A stretch of 64,000 bases of DNA from Streptomyces sp. APSN-46.1 (GCF_022815725.1 NZ_JALGRF010000001.1:496001-560000), one strand, 5' to 3'. Positions 1-9,017 are shown, numbered from the stretch's first letter. Numbers and translations are program-made. The notes: a model not told the origin generated them from the sequence alone.

Positions 1-1166
1 GGGCGGCCGCACGCCTGGCCGCTCTGCTGGCCGTGCCCGTCTCCCGCAGCACCGCACTGCGCCATCTGCGGCGCCTTCCGCTGCCCAAGCAGGCCATCCC
101 GCGGGTGATCGGCGTGGACGATTTCGCCCTGCGCCGCCGCCACCGCTACGCCACGATCATCACGGATGCCGAGACCGGCCGACGCATCGCGGTCCTGCCC
201 CACCGCGAGAGGGGCACCCTGGAGTCCTGGCTACGCGAGCATCCCGGCATCGAGGTTGTGTGCCGCGACGGCTCGGCCACCTACGCCGAGGCCGTCCGCC
301 GCGCCCTGCCCGACGCGGTGCAGCTCAGCGACAGATGGCACCTCTGGCGCAACCTCTGCGACAAAGCCCAGCTCGAGGTCCGCGCGCATGCCGGCTGCTG
401 GGCCACCATCAACCCGCCTCGCCCCGGCGGAGTACGCGAGCAGACCACCCGCGAACGCTGGAACAAGATCCACGATCTCCTCGGCCAAGGTATCGGCCTG
501 CTCGACTGCTCCCGCCGCCTGGGCCTGGCCCTGAACACCGTCAAACGCTATGCCCGCATGCCCGAACCCCAGGCCCTGCGCCTCACCCCTGCCTACCGGC
601 CCACGCTCGTCGACCCCTACCGCGAGCACCTGCGCCGGCGCCGCGCCGAAGAACCAGCCGTCCCCGTCACCCACCTCCTCGAGGAGATCCGGGAGTTGGG
701 CTACACCGGCAGCGCAAACCTCCTGGTCCGCTACCTCAACCAGGGCCGCGCCGAAGGCGACCGCCCCGTCACCACGGTGCGTCACGCCGGCCGCCTCCTG
801 CTCACCGACCCCGAAAATCTACGCCCGAAGGAAACGGCCCTGCTGGAGATGATCGCCGCAGCCTGCCCGGAGATGACCGCACTCGCCGATCTCATACGCG
901 ACTTCGCCGCCCTGCTGAAACCAGCCGAAGGCAACGACACGAAACTCACCGATTGGATCACAGCCGCCCGCGCCGCCGACCTGCCCCACCTGCGCAGTCT
1001 CACCAACGGGCTCGAAATCGACAGGCCCGCCGTGAATGCTGGCCTCACCTTGCCCTACCACAATGGCCGCACCGAAGGCGTCAACACCCGTACCAAGAGG
1101 ATCATGAGACAGATGCACGGACGCGCCGGATTCGACCTCCTCCGGCACCGCGTCCTCCTGCCCTGA
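1..1166 (+). CDS. ISL3-family transposase, 5' end outside window
   Basis: DDE-type transposase of the ISL3 family. The frame is open from base 3, so the true start lies left of the window; the first internal start codon is GTG at 33. Family signatures include VIGVDDFALRR near the beginning of the visible part, the CRDGSATYAEAV and SDRWHLWRNL segment typical of ISL3 enzymes, a central helix-turn-helix-like stretch (GIGLLDCSRRLGLALNTVKRYAR), and the C-terminal block GRTEGVNTRTKRIMRQMHGRAGFDLLRHR. The C-terminus looks complete. It lies just outside the left end of the Tn3-family transposon. Family assignment is confident; activity cannot be judged because the N-terminal zinc-binding region is not visible. 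Confidence 0.88.
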   Translation, partial: AAARLAALLAVPVSRSTALRHLRRLPLPKQAIPRVIGVDDFALRRRHRYATIITDAETGRRIAVLPHRERGTLESWLREHPGIEVVCRDGSATYAEAVRRALPDAVQLSDRWHLWRNLCDKAQLEVRAHAGCWATINPPRPGGVREQTTRERWNKIHDLLGQGIGLLDCSRRLGLALNTVKRYARMPEPQALRLTPAYRPTLVDPYREHLRRRRAEEPAVPVTHLLEEIRELGYTGSANLLVRYLNQGRAEGDRPVTTVRHAGRLLLTDPENLRPKETALLEMIAAACPEMTALADLIRDFAALLKPAEGNDTKLTDWITAARAADLPHLRSLTNGLEIDRPAVNAGLTLPYHNGRTEGVNTRTKRIMRQMHGRAGFDLLRHRVLLP

Positions 1167-1833
1167 CGCTACTCGGCGTCACCACCGACTACGGGCCAGA
1201 GCCACGAAAGCGGTGTTCACCACTCGGTTGGCGTAAAGGTTTCTCGTTGGTCTGGTTGCTCACACATGTTCGGCCGAGCGGCGGCCGTCGAAGGCGTTCA
1301 TGGCCTCCTTCCAGCATCCAGCGGCTGGGCCACCGTGCGGCCCTTCCCGGTCGGGTCGAGGGCGAGGGTGGTGAGGGGCGGGCCATTCTGCTCGGCTCCT
1401 CTGCCAAGGGCAACGAGGCCGGCGCACCACCGGGCCGGTATTCATGGCAACCACCCGCAAGGCGTAGTCGGTGAGGAGCACAATTACCGGGAAACCGTCT
1501 CGCCTTGGTTCCGTTCTGTTTTCACCCTGCAGCCGGACAACGACGCCATGGCTGCCGCACCGCTCTCCTTCCAGTTGCACAGGCTTATGGGCATGGAGCT
1601 CTGCTCCATCTAGCCGTTCACCCGGCTCGTGCACGCATTCACCGCGCCTGTCGGCTACGGCTGGGAACGCCCCGGCTCACAGAGCCGCAAGCTGAGCGTG
1701 CGGCCCTTCCTTCCCCCCACTCTCGCTCTGATAGCAATTACTCATCGCCCTGCGCCTGGCGGTAGGAAAGCCGCCGGCCTGCGGGCCGCCTTGGCAAGCA
1801 CAGCTCTGGGAAACGCCCTTCGTCCCCGGCCCT
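1167..1833. other. gene-poor stretch between ISL3 and the Tn3-family transposon
   Basis: About 670 bases without a convincing gene. Short open frames occur on both strands, but none shows a recognisable family or a credible ribosome site. The first 60 or so bases presumably hold the right end of the ISL3 element; its partner end is outside the window, so the inverted repeat cannot be paired. The rest may be decayed mobile-element DNA. Confidence 0.5.
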
Positions 1834-1875
1834 GGGGACCATCGGTACAGCCATTAGCGATAAGCAGTTGATCTT
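1834..1875 (+). repeat. left terminal inverted repeat of the Tn3-family transposon
   Basis: It begins GGGGACCATCGGTACAGCC and continues through ATTAGCG, TAAGCA and TTGATCTT. It matches the complement of 18361-18402 with two mismatches over about 41 bases. Confidence 0.88.
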
Positions 1876-1989
1876 TGTTTCCTGGCGGGTCAGACGCACG
1901 ATCGTGGGGCCTTGGGGTGAAACCGGGCGACGGGCTGCCGTGGGCGGCTAGGGTCGCCGGGTCTGTTGTCGTACGAGAGGGACGCCGCG

Positions 1990-2406
1990 ATGCCCGAGCG
2001 GATCTGGCACCCGATCAGCAAGCTGGAGTTCTTCGTCGAGCACACCCGGCGGTGGCTGGCCGATGTGCAGGAGAACGCCGACACGCTGGAGGAGGCCCGC
2101 ACGAAGCCGCACGTCCTTGCCGACACTGACGTGGTCCGGGTGAAGCGGGTCTACACCGAGCAGGCCGACGACCTGGCCTTGTTCGAGGAACAGGCGGAGA
2201 AGTGGGGCCAGCTCGCGGATCTCAGCCCGTCGCGGCGAGCGAAGCTGAAGAACCTGGACGAGCAGCTGGCCGAGCTGCGGGAGTTGAACAAGAAGGTGCT
2301 GGCGCTCGCCGACGAGCTGGCGAAGGGAATCATCGACACCGTGATGGCGGCCTCCGACGCGGAGCTGGGCCTGGCGGCGCTGCTCGGGCGGAGTCCCGGA
2401 GCGTAG
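1990..2406 (+). CDS. hypothetical protein, helical, 138 aa
   Basis: Unrecognised small soluble protein at the left end of the transposon. The ATG at 1990 is preferred over the in-frame TTG at 1966 because GAGAGGG (1975-1981) sits 8 bases upstream of it. The sequence is rich in Glu, Lys and Leu with heptad-like runs (about residues 55-120, LADLSPSRRAKLKNLDEQ onward), suggesting helical bundles or a coiled coil. There is no signal peptide, membrane segment or known motif. It converges on the hypothetical gene 2419-3057 with only 12 bases between stop codons. It is probably transposon cargo of unknown role. Confidence 0.7.
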   Translation: MPERIWHPISKLEFFVEHTRRWLADVQENADTLEEARTKPHVLADTDVVRVKRVYTEQADDLALFEEQAEKWGQLADLSPSRRAKLKNLDEQLAELRELNKKVLALADELAKGIIDTVMAASDAELGLAALLGRSPGA

Positions 2407-2418
2407 AAGTAGAAGGCG

Positions 2419-3057
2419 TCAGCCGTCGGCCTTGGCCCGCATCTTCCGGGCGAGTTCGGCGTCGCTGCGCAGTCTTTCGGGGACCTTGGCGTCGACCTCG
2501 TCCTGGCCGTGGGCCTCGGCGCACGGGCACAGGCTCCAGCCGCTGGTCTCGATCTGGGCGGCGACGTGCCCCAGGGCGTGCGCGGTCTCGTCGAGGACGC
2601 CGACAGGAATCTGTACGTCGTCGCTGTCGGGGTCGTCGCCGATCACCAGGCCGAGTTCGAAGATGAGGTCGGCGGCGTGCTGCACGGTGCGGGAGTCGCC
2701 GTTGTTGGAGGCGTACTTGACGGCCTGGGCCAGGGCCATCAGCGGGCGGGTGCACACCCACCGGGGCATCGGAACCCTGCGCTCATCGATGCGCACGGGC
2801 CGGACGCCATGGACTTCTTCCGCGCCCTCGGCGGCCGGGTCGCCGGCCTTGGCGATCTGATCGGCGATCGCGGAGGGCTCGATGTAGCGCAGGGCCGAGC
2901 GGGGCTGGATGTCCAGGCGGTCGGCGACCGTGGCGACAGCGTGGGCGAGCACGTTGTGCACCGCCACGGGGACCACGTCCAGGCCGCGGGTGAGGAGTTC
3001 GGCCTCGGTCTGCGCGGCCAGGGCCTTGAACGCCTGGGTGTTCCTGATGTCTGCCAC
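2419..3057 (-). CDS. hypothetical protein, 212 aa
   Basis: Unrecognised soluble protein starting at GTG 3057. It has mixed charge, a long helical N-terminal half (MADIRNTQAFKALAAQTEAE and following) and a short Cys-containing motif, SLCPCAEAHG, near residue 175. There is no signal peptide or membrane segment. It is convergent with 1990-2406; the two sit between the outer left end of the transposon and an internal copy of that end. Homologues may be a regulator or a helper of mobile DNA, but nothing in the sequence decides this. Confidence 0.65.
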   Translation of the reverse strand: MADIRNTQAFKALAAQTEAELLTRGLDVVPVAVHNVLAHAVATVADRLDIQPRSALRYIEPSAIADQIAKAGDPAAEGAEEVHGVRPVRIDERRVPMPRWVCTRPLMALAQAVKYASNNGDSRTVQHAADLIFELGLVIGDDPDSDDVQIPVGVLDETAHALGHVAAQIETSGWSLCPCAEAHGQDEVDAKVPERLRSDAELARKMRAKADG

Positions 3058-3142
3058 GGCGAACAGCGTAGGACCAGCGCAGGTGAGGATGGCGGCGAAG
3101 GGTGCACGGACGACCCGGACGCGTGTGTCCCCGAGGTGCGGT

Positions 3143-3183
3143 GAGGCACATTGGTACAGCCGTTAGCGCTGAGAAGGATCTTG
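3143..3183 (+). repeat. internal copy of the Tn3-type transposon end
   Basis: The core GGTACAGCCGTTAGCGCT here matches the terminal repeats at 1834 and 18402 (one A/G change in the 18 bases). Flanking bases match partially, including GATCTTG at the inner side. The orientation is the same as the left end. It looks like a decayed end of a related, shorter element. Confidence 0.6.
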
Positions 3184-3212
3184 AATGGAGCCGGGGCCTT
3201 GCCGGACAGGGC

Positions 3213-3252
3213 TGTGACCCAGATAAGTCCAAAGGCCGCCACTTCTTGATCT
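3213..3252 (+). repeat. 40-bp inverted repeat, left copy
   Basis: Starts TGTGACCCAGATAAG and ends CACTTCTTGATCT. The complement of 12345-12384 is identical except for one base (AAGT versus AAGC). The two copies are inverted and about 9.1 kb apart. The nature of the repeat is unknown. Confidence 0.75.
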
Positions 3253-3530
3253 TGAGCCTCTGAAGTGCCGCTCACCGACGTCGACCTGGGCAGCCGGAAT
3301 ACGGAACTGTGCCGCAGGTCGTTGGGGGGACGCTTGCCGCTTCGGGGCGCCATTCGTCGCAGAACTGGGAGAGGGCTTCGATGCAGAAGTCTTCGCGGAG
3401 CAGGTGAAAACGCGTGCGGCCGTCCGGGTGGCAGCTGTGGCGGGTGGCGTAGTCCCGGGCTGTCGATGCCGCCGCAGCGGGCAGGGATCGCAGTGCCCAT
3501 GACCCCTTGAGGTGAGGAGCTGACGTTTCC

Positions 3531-3806
3531 ATGCTGGAGCGCACCCGGCGCAAGAACCGCACCGAGATCACGTTCGTCCTGGCCGCCGGCCACCCGGCCG
3601 GTGAGGTCAGCGTGGTCGGCGACTTCAACGACTGGCGGCCCGGCGCCCACCCGATGGCCGAGCGCCCCGACGGCACCCGCGCCGTCACGGTCACTCTGCC
3701 GGTGAACGAGCGCCACGGCTTCCGCTATCTCGCGCACGGCGGCCGTTGGCTCGATGAAGACGGCGCGGACGGCCACGACGGCCGCAACAGCCTCCTGCAC
3801 ACCTGA
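3531..3806 (+). CDS. stand-alone CBM48/AMPK-type glycogen-binding domain protein
   Basis: A 91-residue protein that is little more than one isoamylase N-terminal/CBM48 fold. Residues 12-45 carry the family pattern, with VSVVGDFNDWRPGAHPM matching the FNDW signature of glycogen-branching enzymes and AMPK beta subunits, followed by GFRYLAHGGRWLDE. GGTGAGGAG lies upstream of the ATG. Such domains bind alpha-glucans; as a single domain it may target or regulate another enzyme. No catalytic glycosidase follows it here. The nearest alpha-glucan enzyme is the GH15 protein at 25.8-27.6 kb, outside the transposon. Domain call is confident, role unknown. Confidence 0.82.
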   Translation: MLERTRRKNRTEITFVLAAGHPAGEVSVVGDFNDWRPGAHPMAERPDGTRAVTVTLPVNERHGFRYLAHGGRWLDEDGADGHDGRNSLLHT

Positions 3807-3890
3807 CCTGCCGCACGACAGCGGCCGACCCCGAGGACCCCTGTGACTGACATGTGAAGGTCTAGATGATCGATTCCAAGGGGTCGGTGG

Positions 3891-4806
3891 TTAGTGGTCG
3901 TAGGCGGTCAGTGAGCGCAGGATGGGCTGTCCGGTGTGGTCGTTGTGCCAGATCGCGGCGGTGAGCGCGAGGATGCGTTGCATGATGCGGGCTATGACGC
4001 CGCCGGGTGTGCGTCCTCGGTGTCGTTCGAGGTCGAGCTGGCCCTTGAAGGTCTCGTTGACCGACTCGATGACCTGCCGTAACGGTTTGAACAGGGGGGC
4101 GCCGGGCCGTTCCGGCTCGCCTTTGCGAGCGGGTCGCAGCAGTCGGATGTCCTGCTCGGCCAGTTGATGTTCGAAGTCGCGGCCGAAGTAGTTCTTGTCG
4201 CCGATCAGCGTCTGTCCGGGCCGGTCGGCCACGAGCGCCGGTTCGGCCGCGAGCAGGTCCAGCAGGGTCTCGCGCTCGTCGGCCTTGGCCCCGGTCAGGG
4301 CGAAGGCGACGGGCAGGCCCTGGAGGGTGCACACCAGGTGCAGCCGCAGGCCCCAGAAGAAGCGGCTGTGACTGGCGCAGTACCCGTACTCGGCCCATCC
4401 GGCCAGGTCGGAACGTTTGACGGTCTCCCGGGAGCGGCCGCATTCCACCGGGGTGGAGTCCACGACCCACACGTCGTCGTTCCACGCGGAGGTGTCGGTG
4501 GCCAGCAGGCGGGTGACCCGGCGAAGCAGGTCGGCGCCCTTGCGCATCCGCTTGTTGTAGCGGGCTGCTTGGGCAGGTACGGGAAGAGATGCCGCAGGTG
4601 GGAGCAGGCGTGGCGAAGCCACCTGGCCTCGGAGGTGAAGCCGAGCATGGCCTGCATCATCGCCAGTGTGACCAGCTCGGCGTCGGTGAGCCGCGGAGCA
4701 ATCCCCACGGCCGGCCGCCATGGCGCGAGATGCGGAGACGCCTTCAGCAGGTCGTCGGTCTTCACATAGTGCTGCACCGCGTTGATTGGTTGAGGGTGTG
4801 CGTCCG
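3891..4806 (-). pseudogene. IS982-family transposase, frameshifted
   Basis: Two overlapping frames together give one IS982-family transposase. The N-terminal part (from about 4777, MQHYVKTDDLLKASPHLAP, then LTDAELVTLAMMQAMLGF) breaks near 4563-4580 at YLPKQ. The rest continues in another frame from YNKRMRKGADLLRRVTR through DDVWVVDSTPVECG and TLIGDKNYFGRDFE to the stop at 3891. The DDE catalytic core is in the second frame. The start also appears damaged: compared with the fragment at 9011-9045 a base or two is missing after ACCCTCAAC. It is probably inactive unless programmed frameshifting applies, which I see no signal for. Confidence 0.82.
4768..4803 (-). repeat. IS982 5' end, one of two inverted copies
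   Basis: On the complement this reads ACCCTCAAC...ACGCGGTGCAGCA, closely matching 9011-9045 on the plus strand (about 28 of 33 aligned positions). It covers the translation start region of the IS982 transposase. Confidence 0.6.
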
Positions 4807-4998
4807 GTGATGGGGGTTACACCCGCTTCGGTGCCGTCGACAGCGCGTATCTGAGCTGAGGATCAGGTGTCGCAGGCCGTTCCAGGGGTGATCGGGGTTC
4901 GGCTAGGGCGACGCCCGTGGCGTGCGGCAGTTCCTGTGGCCGGATCTGACAGAAACTGGTCATTGCGGCCGCGGGGACAGGCGGGGAACCATGGCGGC

Positions 4999-6051
4999 AT
5001 GCCCGCATCACGCAGAGTCGTCATCGTCGCCTTTCCCGGGGTGGAACTCCTGGATGTCACCGGTCCGGCCGAGGTCTTCTCCGTCGCCTCGGGCATCGCC
5101 GGGGCAGACCGTCCCGGCTACCGGGTGGAGATCGCGGCGACTCGGGCCGGCGAACTGCCCACCTCCAGTGGGGTCCGACTGGTGGCCGACGTGGCCCTGG
5201 AGGAGGTGGGCGGGCAGGTGGACACCCTGCTCGTGTCGGGTGCGATCAACCTGGTCGACGGTGGCGTCGAACCGGTAATCGACGCTGCTGTCGTCGAGTG
5301 GCTGCGTACGGCGGCCCCCCAGGCCCGCCGGACCGCCTCGGTCTGCGCGGGTGCGCATGTGCTGGCCGCGGCGGGGCTCTTGGACGGACTGTCTGCCACC
5401 ACGCACTGGCTCACCGCCGAGCGGCTCGCCGCCGATTACCCGCAGATCGCCGTCGACCCGGATCCGATCTTCATCCGGGCCGGGCAGGTGTGGACCTGTG
5501 CGGGTGTCACCTCGGGGATGGACATGGCCCTGGCCATGGTCGCCGAGGACCACGGCCAGGCTCTGGCGCTCGCCACCGCCCGCATGATGGTCATGTATGT
5601 GAAGCGTCCCGGCGGGCAGAGCCAGTTCAGCGTGCCGCTCTCGATCCACGCACCCTCGGGTGACCGGATCGATGAGCTACGCCTGTGGATCGCCGACCAT
5701 CTCGCCGATGACCTGTCGATCGAAACACTCGCCGAGCGGATGCACCTGAGCGTGCGCCACCTCGCCCGGCTGTTCCGGCAGCGCACCGGCAGCACGCCCG
5801 CCTCGTACATCGAAGCGGTCCGGGTGGAGACCGCGCGCCGCCTCCTGGAAGAGACCGACCGCAGTCTGCCCGATGTGGCAACCGCGAGCGGCCTCGGCTC
5901 CGTGGAGACCCTGCACCGGGCCTTCCGGCGGCGGCTCGTCACCACTCCGGCCGAATACCGGCGCCGCTTCCGGTCCCCGCCCGCTGCCGACACCGTCGGA
6001 GCGTTCCCTGACGGCCCTCTCCCCCTGCCCGACCAGATCCCGGCGCCATGA
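4999..6051 (+). CDS. GlxA-family transcriptional regulator (DJ-1/PfpI plus AraC-type HTH)
   Basis: A 350-residue regulator. Residues 1-190 form a DJ-1/PfpI-like domain (RRVVIVAFPGVELLDVTGPA; SVCAGAHVLAAAGLLDG with the nucleophile-elbow Cys; TTHWLTAERLAADYP). Residues 215-320 form an AraC-type double helix-turn-helix (LSIETLAERMHLSVRHLARL; SLPDVATASGLGSVETLHRAFR). ATG 4999 is chosen because the protein alignment begins at MPASRRVVIVAF and no domain precedes it. Its stop overlaps the next gene by ATGA, so it probably controls or is co-expressed with the HD-domain protein downstream. Members of this family regulate amine, amide and other small-molecule metabolism. Confidence 0.88.
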   Translation: MPASRRVVIVAFPGVELLDVTGPAEVFSVASGIAGADRPGYRVEIAATRAGELPTSSGVRLVADVALEEVGGQVDTLLVSGAINLVDGGVEPVIDAAVVEWLRTAAPQARRTASVCAGAHVLAAAGLLDGLSATTHWLTAERLAADYPQIAVDPDPIFIRAGQVWTCAGVTSGMDMALAMVAEDHGQALALATARMMVMYVKRPGGQSQFSVPLSIHAPSGDRIDELRLWIADHLADDLSIETLAERMHLSVRHLARLFRQRTGSTPASYIEAVRVETARRLLEETDRSLPDVATASGLGSVETLHRAFRRRLVTTPAEYRRRFRSPPAADTVGAFPDGPLPLPDQIPAP

Positions 6052-6662
6052 CCCGCAGAGAGAGTCCCATGCCGCTGTCCCCGTTCCCCGACTCGCCGCT
6101 CGCCCGCGCCGCCGACCAGATGCTGTGCGCCGCGAGCCCCCCGACGCTGGTGGCCCACTGTCACCGCACCTACCGTTTCGGTTCGGCCTTCCTCGAGGGA
6201 CAACGGCGCGCCTTCGACGCCGAGGCGCTGTTCATCGCCTCGGCCCTGCACGATCTGGCACTCACCGAGGCGTATGACGATCCGCAGACCCCGTTCGAGG
6301 TGCACGGAGCCTGGCTGGCCGAGCAGGAGTTGCACTCCCGCGGAGCCCGGCCCGATCTGGTCGGACTGGTCCGGGACGCCATCGCCCTGCACATGGAAAT
6401 CACCACTGCCGACGACCCCCGGCCGGAGGTGGCCGCGGTCCACCTGGGCGCCGCGGCGGACGTCATGGGGTTGCGCCTGGACCAGCTGCCGCCCGGCCTC
6501 CTCACCGACGTGCTCGAACTCCACCCCCGCCAGGGGTTCGCGGCTTTCGTGACCGACGCAGTACGCCGGCAGGCGGCTGCCAAGCCAGACTCGCGGATCG
6601 CCCTGCTGATCCGGCACACCGGTTTCCTGGACCTGATCGCTGCCGCACCGTTCGAGGACTGA
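6048..6662 (+). CDS. HD-domain metal-dependent phosphohydrolase-like protein
   Basis: A 204-residue HD-superfamily protein resembling the cyanamide-hydratase/HDIG-like group. Visible metal ligands are His in VAHCHRTYRFG (about residue 40), the HD pair in SALHDLALTE (about 67-68) and a downstream H (VHGAWLAEQEL), followed by RDAIALHMEI. The ATG at 6048 overlaps the preceding stop (ATGA) and suggests translational coupling; ATG at 6069, preceded by AGAGAG, is an alternative start. It is co-transcribed with the GlxA-type regulator, which hints at a small nitrogenous or nitrile-type substrate. That is inference from family and neighbour only. Confidence 0.8.
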   Translation: MTRRESPMPLSPFPDSPLARAADQMLCAASPPTLVAHCHRTYRFGSAFLEGQRRAFDAEALFIASALHDLALTEAYDDPQTPFEVHGAWLAEQELHSRGARPDLVGLVRDAIALHMEITTADDPRPEVAAVHLGAAADVMGLRLDQLPPGLLTDVLELHPRQGFAAFVTDAVRRQAAAKPDSRIALLIRHTGFLDLIAAAPFED

Positions 6663-6809
6663 ACGCACCACAGGCGACTGACGGATCACTCCGTCGATCC
6701 TCGACACGTCCGGGCCGTACCGGATGCCGGGGCCGGGCGGCGCGCCGGACTTCGCGCGCCTTGACCCACAGCCACGCCCGAGCCGAGGCGGAGGCACTTT
6801 GGAGGAACC

Positions 6810-7595
6810 ATGTCCCATACGAAGATCATTGCCATGCCCGTCCTTGGAAAGCACGCGATCAATACGTACCTGGTGCTGGGCCGACGCGCTGTCATCGTTG
6901 ACGCGGGGACACCGGGAAACGGCCGCAGGATCTACGACCAGGTAGCCCAGCACGGAGTGGATCCCCAGGACATCGCTCTGATCGTTCTGACGCACGGTCA
7001 CATCGACCACTTCGGCTCCGCGACCGAACTGCACCGGCTCACCGGTGCGCCGGTCGCGGGCCATGTCGCCGACCTCGACCCGTACAGCACCGGCCGTTCC
7101 CGCCGACCGTACCTGCCGACCGGGACGATGGGACGCCTGATGAACAGAAGCAAAGCCATGCACGTCACCGTGGAACGAGTCGAACCCGATGTGCTCGTCC
7201 GGGGAGAGATGAGTCTGTCCGACTACGGAGTCGAGGCTCGCATCATGCCCACTCCGGGGCACACCGCCGGCTCGGTGTCCGTCCTCACCGACGCCGGCGA
7301 CCTCGTCGCCGGCGACCTGGTGGCCAACTCCTTCAGTGGCCTCATCCCGGGCAAGCCGGCCAACCCGCCCTTCCACGACGACCCGCTGCGCAACCTGGCC
7401 AGCCTGCGCGAGATGCTCGCGCTGAAGCCGACCAGACTGCACGTGGGCCACGGCACTGCGCTCGATCCCGACCGGGTGCGCCAGTGGGCGGACAGAGAAG
7501 AACACCGACTGCGCAAACTGGCGGCTAAGGGCCGCCTGCCTCGGCGAACAGAGCCCGCGAGTTCCCATACGGAGCCCACGACCGGAGCAGGATGA
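6810..7595 (+). CDS. metallo-beta-lactamase-fold hydrolase
   Basis: A 261-residue MBL-fold enzyme. The zinc motif THGHIDHFG (about residues 63-71, HxHxDH) is complete, with the third-site His in TPGHTAGSV (about 150), an Asp in VAGDLVANSF (about 170) and a final His in HVGHG (about 212). GGAGG precedes the ATG by 4 bases (GGAGGAACC). It could be a lactonase, glyoxalase-II-like or related hydrolase; nothing fixes the substrate. It follows the GlxA/HD pair after 147 bases on the same strand. Confidence 0.87.
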   Translation: MSHTKIIAMPVLGKHAINTYLVLGRRAVIVDAGTPGNGRRIYDQVAQHGVDPQDIALIVLTHGHIDHFGSATELHRLTGAPVAGHVADLDPYSTGRSRRPYLPTGTMGRLMNRSKAMHVTVERVEPDVLVRGEMSLSDYGVEARIMPTPGHTAGSVSVLTDAGDLVAGDLVANSFSGLIPGKPANPPFHDDPLRNLASLREMLALKPTRLHVGHGTALDPDRVRQWADREEHRLRKLAAKGRLPRRTEPASSHTEPTTGAG

Positions 7596-7599
7596 GGCC

Positions 7600-7895
7600 C
7601 GTCGCTCCCGGCCTTCTACGACGGATCGCTCTGCCAGTCAGGTAGAACCGTCCTGGTAGCCGTCGCTTGGCGAGGTCGATGGCGAAGCCCCAGGTGTGCA
7701 TGACCCGGCGAAGCGCAGACGGCACAGCGGCAGGCTCTGCCCGCTGGGCCACGTCCCCGCGACGTCGGCAAATCCGGCCCGAAAGCGCACGTCGACACAG
7801 GTCAGCTGCGGCCGGCGCGAGCGGGCGCGCTCGTTCAGGCGCTGGCGCAGGTGGTGCTGCATCGACTCCGGCGGGTTCTTCAGCGTGGCGCCCAT
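7600..7895 (-). pseudogene. remnant of a conserved actinobacterial hypothetical protein
   Basis: Read leftward from 7895, the frame encodes MGATLKNPPESMQHHLRQRL and then LTCVDVRFRAGFADVAGTWP and GQSLPLCRLRFAGS. This resembles a Streptomyces family with the pattern VRFRG.FAYVDG...LPLCRLRY.GS..RWGFA. After that point the match switches to another frame (TWGFAIDLAKRR) and back (DGYQDGST), and the usual C-terminal EALDCACGLYL block is missing. At least two frameshifts plus a truncation mark it as decayed. It is cut off by the adjacent IS630 copy or an earlier deletion. Confidence 0.55.
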
Positions 7896-7961
7896 CGGGC
7901 CTGCTCCCGCCAGCGTCCGTCATGATCCCCTCCTGTCGGTTGGGGCACAGGGGTGGTCGGG

Positions 7962-9017
7962 ATGGCGCGGGCGCAAGCGATGCAGGTGGTGCTGGGAGAG
8001 GAGGTGCGCGCGAAGCTGGAACGAACGGCCTCCTCGGCCCGGGCCGAGGTCCGGGCGGCACTGCGAGCCAGGATCGTGCTGGCGGCGGCCTGCGGCGATT
8101 CCAACGTCGCGATCGCCAGGGCTCAGAGAGTGAGTGTGAACACGGTGCGCAAGTGGCGCCGGCGGTTCGCAGCCACCGGATTGCCCGGGCTGAGGGACGC
8201 ACCACGCCCGGGGCGCCCCCGCATCCACGGACCCGAGGTGCGCGTCGCCGTGGTGGCGACTGCGACCAGCGCTCCGCCGCACCCGGCGTCGACCTGGTCG
8301 CACAGAGCGATCGCCTCTCACCTGGCCAGGTGGGTGATCTCTGCCTCCCAAGTGGGAAGAATCCTGGCCGACTTGGACCTCAAGCCCCATCGGGTGCGCG
8401 GCTGGCTCACCCGTCGCGACACCCCCGACTTCTGGGACCGGGCCGCGGACGTGTGCCATCTCTACCTCTCTCCGCCCCCGGGCACGGTCGTACTGTCTAT
8501 CGACGAGAAGACAGCCATCGCCGCCCGCTCCCGCCGCCACCCAGGCCAGGCGCCCGCGCCCGGCCGCCCCGCGCGACAGGAGTTTGAGTACCGTCGGCAC
8601 GGCACCGTCTCCATCGCCGCTGCGCTGGACGTAAACACTGGTGAGGTCCTCACCCAGCCGATCACGCGCAACGACTCGGCGACATTCGTCCGCTTTCTGA
8701 AGATGCTCGACCGAATCATCGACCCGCGACGCGAGATCCACGTCGTCCTGGACAACGGATCAGCGCACACCGCGAAAACCAAGGCGTGGCTGGCCGCCCA
8801 TCCTCGCTGGCACGTGCACTGGACCCCGCCCCATGCCTCCTGGCTCAACCAGGTCGAGCTGTACTTCTCCGCGCTGGCACGCAGCGTCTTGCGACACGGC
8901 GACTTCCCCAGCAAAGGCGACCTCATCGACAAGATCGACACCTTCGCGATCCGACACAACACGACGGCCAAGCCATACCGCTGGACCTACGATGGCACGC
9001 CGCTCAAGGCTGCATGA
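7962..9017 (+). CDS. IS630-family transposase
   Basis: A full-length IS630-family transposase of 351 residues. An N-terminal helix-turn-helix (NVAIARAQRVSVNTVRKWRR) and a winged-helix region precede a DDE core: D in VLSIDEKTAI, D in VVLDNGSAHTAK, E in SWLNQVELYFSALAR. ATG 7962 is chosen with AGGGG 9 bases upstream; an in-frame GTG lies at 7953. It is inserted in transposon cargo between a decayed hypothetical gene and an IS982 scrap. I could not pair its terminal repeats or the expected TA duplication by eye. Confidence 0.88.
   Translation: MARAQAMQVVLGEEVRAKLERTASSARAEVRAALRARIVLAAACGDSNVAIARAQRVSVNTVRKWRRRFAATGLPGLRDAPRPGRPRIHGPEVRVAVVATATSAPPHPASTWSHRAIASHLARWVISASQVGRILADLDLKPHRVRGWLTRRDTPDFWDRAADVCHLYLSPPPGTVVLSIDEKTAIAARSRRHPGQAPAPGRPARQEFEYRRHGTVSIAAALDVNTGEVLTQPITRNDSATFVRFLKMLDRIIDPRREIHVVLDNGSAHTAKTKAWLAAHPRWHVHWTPPHASWLNQVELYFSALARSVLRHGDFPSKGDLIDKIDTFAIRHNTTAKPYRWTYDGTPLKAA

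Larger units (their letters stand above)
3058..3530. other. non-coding stretch with an internal transposon-end copy and a 40-bp repeat
   Basis: No credible gene. It holds a second, weaker copy of the transposon end (3143-3183) and one member of a 40-bp inverted repeat pair (3213-3252). The remaining bases (3253-3530) show no motif I recognise apart from the ribosome site of the next gene. Confidence 0.6.

Noticed and set aside
5436..7568. Long minus-strand frame across the GlxA regulator, HD and MBL genes
   Set aside because: Three recognisable plus-strand genes with ribosome sites and metal motifs occupy this stretch; the antisense product has no family.
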